From Ostrinia nubilalis (lineage: Eukaryota; Arthropoda; Insecta; Lepidoptera; Crambidae): DNA of 64,000 nucleotides. This document shows positions 58,879 to 64,000 of this stretch, one piece after another. The position numbers and the translations under genes were made by a program. Position 1 is the stretch's first letter, and every line of letters starts with the position of its first letter. The stretch lies in assembly GCF_963855985.1 (NCBI RefSeq), contig NC_087092.1:10664001-10728000 (forward strand), read 5' to 3'. Below the pieces are notes generated by a model, which was not told the origin of the DNA, searched no databases, and worked only from the letters and a program-made list of their open reading frames with translations.

Positions 58879-58982
58879 CTTATGATTGTTGGCGGCGAGC
58901 GTCCAGACCGCGCGAGCAGCCGACACCACCTCGGCAGTGTCACCGGCAAGGAGCGTGCCCGACAGCAACTCTAGAAGATCCG
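58879..58982 (-). CDS. Rotatin-like protein, penultimate exon
   Basis: A 104-bp exon on the minus strand: acceptor TTGATTTTGCAG, two bases completing a codon, 34 codons, donor AAG|GTAATA. It encodes DLLELLSGTLLAGDTAEVVS, then AARAVWTLAANNHK, a clear armadillo/HEAT-type helical repeat (the A-x-W-x-L-x-x-N core). The two leading bases plus the single base carried from the exon at 61578-61815 make a proline codon, so the phase agrees. It joins the terminal exon in phase 0. Confidence 0.75.
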
Positions 58983-61577
58983 CTGCAAAATCAATTATTA
59001 CATTACGATTTTGGGAGAGGTCAGCAGATCTAAATAAACACAGCAACACTGTAGCAACTTACGTAGTTGTAGAATTTCACAACAAAAATGTGTAGTCCGA
59101 CGTGCTATAGACAGTACTCTTACTGAATATTATTGAGATTTATTTATGCTCAATCAATCAACTCAATCTACTGAATCGAATTACGAAAAATGTGTCAATT
59201 ACAGACCAAGACATTCAAAAGGAAGCTCTATATCAAAACTTTTAAATTTTATTTATTTCTATTGGGAGGTGGATCATCTCTAGGATGATGTTTCGAGAAA
59301 GGATAAGAAATATCAAAATGGGAGGTGGATCATCTCTAGGATGATGTTTCGAGAAAGGACGAGAAATATAAAACAATAACAGTTTTGTATGCAAATAAAT
59401 GGCGCATGACCTTTTTGTTTGCCAACTTGAAGGAAGGCTCAAAAGATATCTGTCTATTCTATCCAGCTTGTCTGAAGCCATCTCAATGTTTGCTCAACTT
59501 TTCATTAACTTCCAAATAACTTGATAACAAATAACAATGACTACATGATAGGCATATAAATAATTCATTACCTACTTTGACACTTAAAATTAAATGTTTG
59601 TTTATTATAATGAGACATTAGCAATACATTTTCACAGTTCAGTTACATTGAGCTAAATTTTCCTTGCCATAAAATCCAAAATTACAAGACACTGTGAAAA
59701 ACATGACATTGGAATTTTAGCATCTGTAATAAACCAGCAATAAGCTTCAAACCTTGGTACATACATAACTTGTTAGAATTGGTTTATTTGACAAAGGAAT
59801 GCAAAGTCTGAAAGAGTATTATTATTGTATAATTTTGAATAATACTCGTAACTTACGCAATCAGCCACCACCACAAATTGTGTATTTATTTCGAGAAAAA
59901 CTGTTTGAAGGCATGTTATCTTTGTTTACAATAAACGTCAAACGGTATGTTGTCAACGCCTTCAGCTTCCGGTTGTAAATATAATGTAATAGGCTCTATT
60001 AAGCACGTCACCAAAAAAAGATTTGGCACGTGTTTGTTCGTTCATCAACAGCATTTAAAGATACAGAAAATTCAGAAAACATAGTTGAACAATTACGTAA
60101 GTAAACCCCAAATAGTCACCCTCATTTAAGAATTTATCGACTTTCAGTGTCACCCTACATGCACGGGGATTATTTGCCAGTATGACATGAGTAACTTATG
60201 TTTGTAGCATTGATGATGATCTAATGAATACATATTATTTACTTATAATTTATAAAACCTGAAAATGTGTTAGTCTCCAGATTTTTTTTTTTTTGTAATT
60301 CACTAAACATATAAAAATACTTAGTTAAAACTTTCAAATTCCAAATGGCAATACACGTGACTGACACGTTTGTAGAACTCCTCACGTTAAACAGTTCCGG
60401 TGTTTACGTAGGATGTCGCTTACATATCTATGACTCTACCTTTGGCTATTTTCATTGCAAGTGTGACGTACTTGACTGCGGAAATATGACTCTGACATGA
60501 ACTGGTCCCGTAATGCGCAAGTGTAAATAAATACGTTCTCCCAACAATGTTATTTGAAAGTCAGTTTCCGAATACTTTGGTGGCGACCACCAATGATTAA
60601 GCAACCTACGTTGTGGTCGATGATAATTTATTTATTTATTTATATTAGGAAGACCAGGGTTTACATAATTGATTAATAGATGCGTTAACTTTAGACCATA
60701 TTTAGTAACATTTATCACAAGCATATCTGTACTTTGAAAGGCACGTCCAATCCGCGCTGGGCCCGCGTGATGGAGTGTGACCTGAGCCGAGTTACTCCAC
60801 AGACCTGTGCCCTGCAGCACGTAATAGCAAAGTACTATTACTTTGCTATTGTTCATAACACTTACGCGACTGTAGGAACGTAGTCCTATGATGATGAGCG
60901 GCGTGTGCCAGGGCCGGCATAAGGTGGGCCCGCAGAGCTGGCGGCAGTGCCGGCAGGAGCGGCCTAAGGGTCAGCAATGCGTCGCCGCCGTCTGGGTAAT
61001 GGGCGATGACGGAACACAGCCTACGTTACTTCATGACACTTACGCGACTGTAGAAACGTAGTCCTATGATGATGAGCGGCGTGTGCCAGGGCCGGCATGA
61101 GGTGAGCCCGCAGAGCCGGCGGCAGTGCCGGCAAGAGCGGTCTAAGGGTCAGTAATGCGCCGGCGCCGTCGGGGTAACGGGCGATGACGGAACACAGCCT
61201 ACGTTACTTCATGACACTTACGCGACTGTAGGAACGTAGTCCTATGATGATGAGCGGCGTGTGCCAGGGCCGGCATGAGGTGAGCCCGCAGAGCCGGCGG
61301 CAGTGCCGGCAAGAGCGGTCTAAGGGTCAGTAATGCGCCGGCGCCGTCGGGGTAACGGGCGATGACGGAACACAGCCTACGTTACTTCATGACACTTACG
61401 CGACTGTAGGAACGTAGTCCTATGATGATGAGCGGCGTGTGCCAGGGCCGGCATGAGGTGAGCCCGCAGAGCCGGCGGCAGTGCCGGCAAGAGCGGTCTA
61501 AGGGTCAGTAATGCGCCGGCGCCGTCGGGGTAACGGGCGATGACGGAACACAGCCTACGTTACTTCATGACACTTAC
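58983..61577 (-). other. Intron of the rotatin-like gene (2.6 kb) with duplicated exon pieces
   Basis: Phase-1 intron. It contains a 56-bp tandem duplication at 59264-59375 and, immediately after the splice donor of the upstream exon, four further copies of that exon's 3' part, each with its own donor (see 60859-61732). Confidence 0.6.
59264..59375. repeat. 56-bp direct tandem duplication
   Basis: GGGAGGTGGATCATCTCTAGG starts at 59264 and again at 59320. The two units differ at only a few positions near the end (ATAAGAAATATC versus ACGAGAAATATA). Confidence 0.85.
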
Positions 61578-61732
61578 GCGACTGTAGGAACGTAGTCCTA
61601 TGATGATGAGCGGCGTGTGCCAGGGCCGGCATGAGGTGAGCCCGCAGAGCCGGCGGCAGTGCCGGCAAGAGCGGTCTAAGGGTCAGTAATGCGCCGGCGC
61701 CGTCGGGGTAGCGGGCGATGACGGAACACAGC
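60859..61732 (-). repeat. 178-bp tandem array of a rotatin-like exon end (about 4.9 copies)
   Basis: CTTACGCGAC (splice donor end, read from the plus strand) recurs at 60861, 61039, 61217, 61395 and 61573, always 178 bp apart. Each unit holds the coding part from LCSVIARYPDG to TTFLQS, a GTAAGT donor, then some 20 bases. The copy nearest 61732 continues into the unique 5' part of the exon, so it is the one I annotate as coding. The three middle copies are almost identical to it. The outermost copy (about 60859-61036) differs at roughly ten positions, most of them synonymous in the exon frame. Confidence 0.9.
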
Positions 61733-61815
61733 TTAGCCCAGGCCACACCCGCGTTGCCACCGCCGCGCCCGCGGTCTCGCACGATTGATTTGTAGATGGA
61801 TGGTATCACGTCGTT
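61578..61815 (-). CDS. Rotatin-like protein, exon with 3' tandem duplication
   Basis: A 238-bp exon on the minus strand: acceptor TTTGATTCCCAG, phase 0 start, donor C|GTAAGT leaving one base over. It encodes NDVIPSIYKSIVRDRG, a glycine-rich turn, AGVAWAKLCSVIARYPDG, then a leucine/proline-rich helix (LLTLRPLLPALPPAL) and HAAHHHRTTFLQS. This pattern (a W-x-K-L core, a gene-specific loop, then N/H-rich turn and hydrophobic helix) fits armadillo-like repeats near the rotatin C-terminus. It joins the flanking exons in phase. The last 155 bp plus donor are repeated four more times in the following intron. Confidence 0.72.
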
Positions 61816-62145
61816 CTGGGAATCAAATAGTTAAAAAATTACGATTGAGAAATTCTTGCTCATCTTCTATGATACGGATTGTAACAACTGAGATAAAAAC
61901 TCAAAGCGTGAGACAATACAAATATGTATTTGTGTGGACGAATACATTTATATCTGTTGTCTAGTACCCCAGCCGGGCTAGGAAGCGCGCCGTGTTCTTA
62001 TCGACGTCAAAATGTATGGACAAAATCGATAAAATGGCGTGAAAAGCTTATCGCGGCGCGCATCCTAGTTTCGCTTAGTTAGGGATTAGATAGCGCTGAA
62101 TAAAATGTCCAAGGTATATTATTTAATTATTTTATTGCACATTAC
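61816..62145 (-). other. Intron of the rotatin-like gene (330 bp)
   Basis: Phase 0, GT at 62145 to AG at 61816. It contains the small inverted-repeat element at 61978-62068. Confidence 0.7.
61978..62068. repeat. Small inverted-repeat element in an intron
   Basis: CTAGGAAGCGCGCCG and CGGCGCGCATCCTAG (one mismatch) enclose AT-richer sequence with two ATCGATAAA/TTATCG words. Probable MITE; outer ends are uncertain. Confidence 0.55.
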
Positions 62146-62324
62146 CTTTATAATGATAGCGCGACACTGGTGATGGCTCACGCAGTGCCTGAGCGTGTGC
62201 GTACACAGCAGCAGCAGGTTGTCTGTGTGCGTGCGCGACGCTAGCGCCGCCTCGCGGCAAGCTAGCGCGCACACCTCCGTGATCAGGTTGCGGCTACCCA
62301 CGCACGTGGCCATCGATGACCAAG
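62146..62324 (-). CDS. Rotatin-like protein, internal exon
   Basis: A 179-bp exon on the minus strand: acceptor CAATTTTATAG, two bases completing a codon, 59 codons, donor AAG|GTAATG. It encodes WSSMATCVGSRNLITEVCAL, an alanine/threonine-rich helix, LLLLCTHTLRHCVSHHQCR and AIIIK. Cysteine- and histidine-rich helices like these are seen in armadillo-type solenoids. The one base left by the upstream exon plus the two here make an alanine codon. It continues in phase 0 into the next exon. Confidence 0.72.
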
Positions 62325-62400
62325 CTATAAAATTGTATAAGAATTAATTAGCTTCACAAGATATAAACAAGTGAGCGCCAAATCAATATCAATATGATTA

Positions 62401-62610
62401 TAGTCTGGTCGCCGAGCACGTAGAATTTTGTCCAATGACCCCAAGCTACCCATCCTTATCGCTCGCGCGTAATTATATTGCTGTCGCGACTATGCGACGG
62501 GCACCCGCAGTGAGTGTGCGAGCGCAACAGCAACATAATTACGCGTGGGCGATAAGGATGGGTAGCTTGGGGTCACTGGACAAAATTCTACGTGTTCGGA
62601 GACCGGGCTT
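62401..62610. mobile_element. Tc1/mariner-like foldback MITE, copy 2 (210 bp)
   Basis: Same family and length as 56268-56477. TA at 62399-62400 and 62611-62612. The centre (GACTATGCGACGGGCACCCG) is a few substitutions from copy 1. Confidence 0.85.
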
Positions 62611-62820
62611 TAGATGAGTCTGCTTATTATAATGCAGTAACATTTCTCATGAATTTATTACTTGTCTAATCATACTGCTTTTTGATAAAGTAAATGTTGT
62701 ATGTCATTTTCTTAACTCCTTCTCCCAGTGAAAACTCATAAAACTTTTTTTTGCTTTTAAAAAGCACTTTTACACTCTTTTAGTGAGATTAGATCTCGAT
62801 AGAGAATTAGACCATGTATA

Positions 62821-63503
62821 CAGGGTGGAAACGTTAAGTGATCTCACTCGATTATTTCTTAACTATACAAGATATTAAAAAACTGGTTACTGATCCTGAA
62901 AGTGCTTAATGAGCTCTTTCAAACGGTACCAATAATAAGTTACAGAATAAACTGGATCTATCTGAAAATTCAATGTTTCCAGCTTCCATACTAAATGTAT
63001 GCCAGACACACAATATTAGAAGTGTAATTTTTTTAATTTAATAATAAATACTTAAAATAAACTCGTAAATTGGATTCTTATTTTAAATTATTAATGAAAA
63101 ACATTGGTTTTAGGCTTTACTTGCTATAATATTGTCAAGAGATGAGTGTCATGACTGTGGTAGTACCTACTAAATGTATGGAAGAAGGAAACATTGAATT
63201 TTTGGTTAGATCCAGTTTATTCTGTAACCTATTATTGATACCATTGGATAGAGCTTGTGAAGCACTTTTAGAATCAGTAATCAGTTTTACGATATCATAT
63301 GTAGTTTTTAAAATAATGTGACTTTACCAAATGTATGGAAGCTGGAAACATTGAAGTTTCGGATAGATCCAGTTTATTCTGTAACCTATTATTAATACCG
63401 TTTGATAGAGCTCATGAAGCACTTTCAGGATCAATAACTAGTTTATTGATATCTTGTATAGTTTAGAAATAATCGAGTGAGATCACTTATCGTTTCCACC
63501 CTG
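62821..63503. mobile_element. CAGGGTGGAAACG element, complete copy (683 bp)
   Basis: Inverted ends CAGGGTGGAAACGTTAAGTG and CACTTATCGTTTCCACCCTG, with TA at 62819-62820 and 63504-63505 (Tc1/mariner-like). It contains three copies of an internal unit of about 165 bp: one in plus orientation (about 62830-63000) and two in tandem on the minus strand (about 63170-63320 and 63330-63495). The units share a conserved translatable frame (see findings). Confidence 0.8.
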
Positions 63504-63637
63504 TATGTCTAGTATCTAGAGTCATAGATATTCCCAGGATAAATATCTGTAATCTAATCGCTCTACTTAGATTGGAATTAATGTGGTAATTGGCAAATTT
63601 TATTAAAAAAAAAACATCAAATATTATAATTCTGTTA

Positions 63638-63775
63638 GGGCTGATTTTTCAATCGTCGGATAACTTTTATCTGAAGAATAAAATTGTCATTTTGACATAT
63701 TTCCCACACTGAAACTGTCAATGTGCCAAACTTATTCTTCAGTTAAAAGTTATCCTATAATTGAAAAATCAGCCC
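63638..63775. mobile_element. PIF/Harbinger-like MITE, GGGCTGATTTTTC family, copy 2 (138 bp)
   Basis: Same length and ends as 35914-36051. TTA at 63635-63637 and 63776-63778. It sits 34 bp from the splice donor of the next exon. Confidence 0.85.
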
Positions 63776-63809
63776 TTAAAGAAGTATCGAAGATAAAAGA
63801 CGATCTTAC

Positions 63810-64000
63810 CTTTAGGACATTCATTGGCAAAGTTGAACAACAGGTCAACCACCGCGCGCCGCAACTGCTCAGTCATCATGCACCACGCCCACAGCCGGTT
63901 CAGAGAGACCGCGATACCGGCCTCAGCGAACGACTCCTTGGACGCTGGGCACTCTACCATGGAGCTGTTGATGACTATGAGCAGCCAGTAGAGAATTCGG
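63810..64000 (-). CDS. Rotatin-like protein, exon running off the window
   Basis: At least 191 bp of exon on the minus strand; its 5' end is beyond the window. The donor is AAAG|GTAAGA, leaving one base. It encodes RILYWLLIVINSSMVECPAS, KESFAEAGIAVSLNRLW, AWCMMTEQLRRAVVDLLFNF and ANECPK, alternating amphipathic helices typical of armadillo repeats (…LLFNFANECPKA… resembles the repeat core). With the downstream four exons it gives about 284 residues of the protein's C-terminal end. The rest of this normally very large protein lies to the right. Confidence 0.72.

Larger units (their letters stand above)
62325..63809 (-). other. Intron of the rotatin-like gene (1.5 kb), filled with transposons
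   Basis: A phase-1 intron carrying three separate small elements: 62401-62610, 62821-63503 and 63638-63775. They make up about two thirds of it. Confidence 0.7.

Overview
This looks like insect nuclear DNA, most likely from a moth or butterfly (Lepidoptera). It is AT-rich and gene-poor, with single short exons separated by long introns. It is littered with small inverted-repeat elements carrying TA, TWA (TTA/TAA) or 8-bp target duplications, tails of RTE-type non-LTR retrotransposons that end in GATGAT microsatellites, and one apparently young LTR retrotransposon. No bacterial-style genes, CRISPR arrays or convincing tRNA genes were seen. The species assignment is inference; no sequence search was possible.

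Layout. Positions 1 to about 46,600 are a gene desert. I find no supported exon there, only decayed RTE pieces (start of window, 10.1, 14.1, 28.1, 29.9, 30.9 and 39.9 kb), hAT-, PIF/Harbinger- and Tc1/mariner-like MITEs, a 163-bp inverted repeat at 19.4-19.9 kb, a degenerate 120-125-bp minisatellite at 43.2-43.9 kb, and scattered GC-rich islets. Positions 46,650-48,841 hold the first three coding exons (minus strand, all phase 0) of a gene I do not recognise. Its CpG-rich promoter/first-exon region is at 48.6-49.2 kb, and the rest of the gene must lie to the left, possibly beyond the window.

Positions 50,525-56,085 are a complete-looking LTR retrotransposon on the minus strand. It has two 912-bp LTRs in which I see no difference, a 4-bp target duplication ACCC, a primer-binding site and a polypurine tract. 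Its single 713-codon ORF holds Gag, aspartic protease and the integrase zinc-binding region, but lacks the reverse-transcriptase core, RNase H and the integrase catalytic core. It is therefore a non-autonomous derivative.

Positions 56,610-64,000 carry the last five coding exons (minus strand) of an armadillo/HEAT-like protein that I believe is rotatin (Ana3 in Drosophila), a large centriole/cilium protein. Splice sites and phases agree across all four introns. The third of these exons is followed by a 178-bp tandem array: the 3' part of the exon, with its splice donor, is repeated about five times. The two host genes lie in the same direction, with the LTR element inserted between the 3' end of the rotatin-like gene and the promoter of the other gene.
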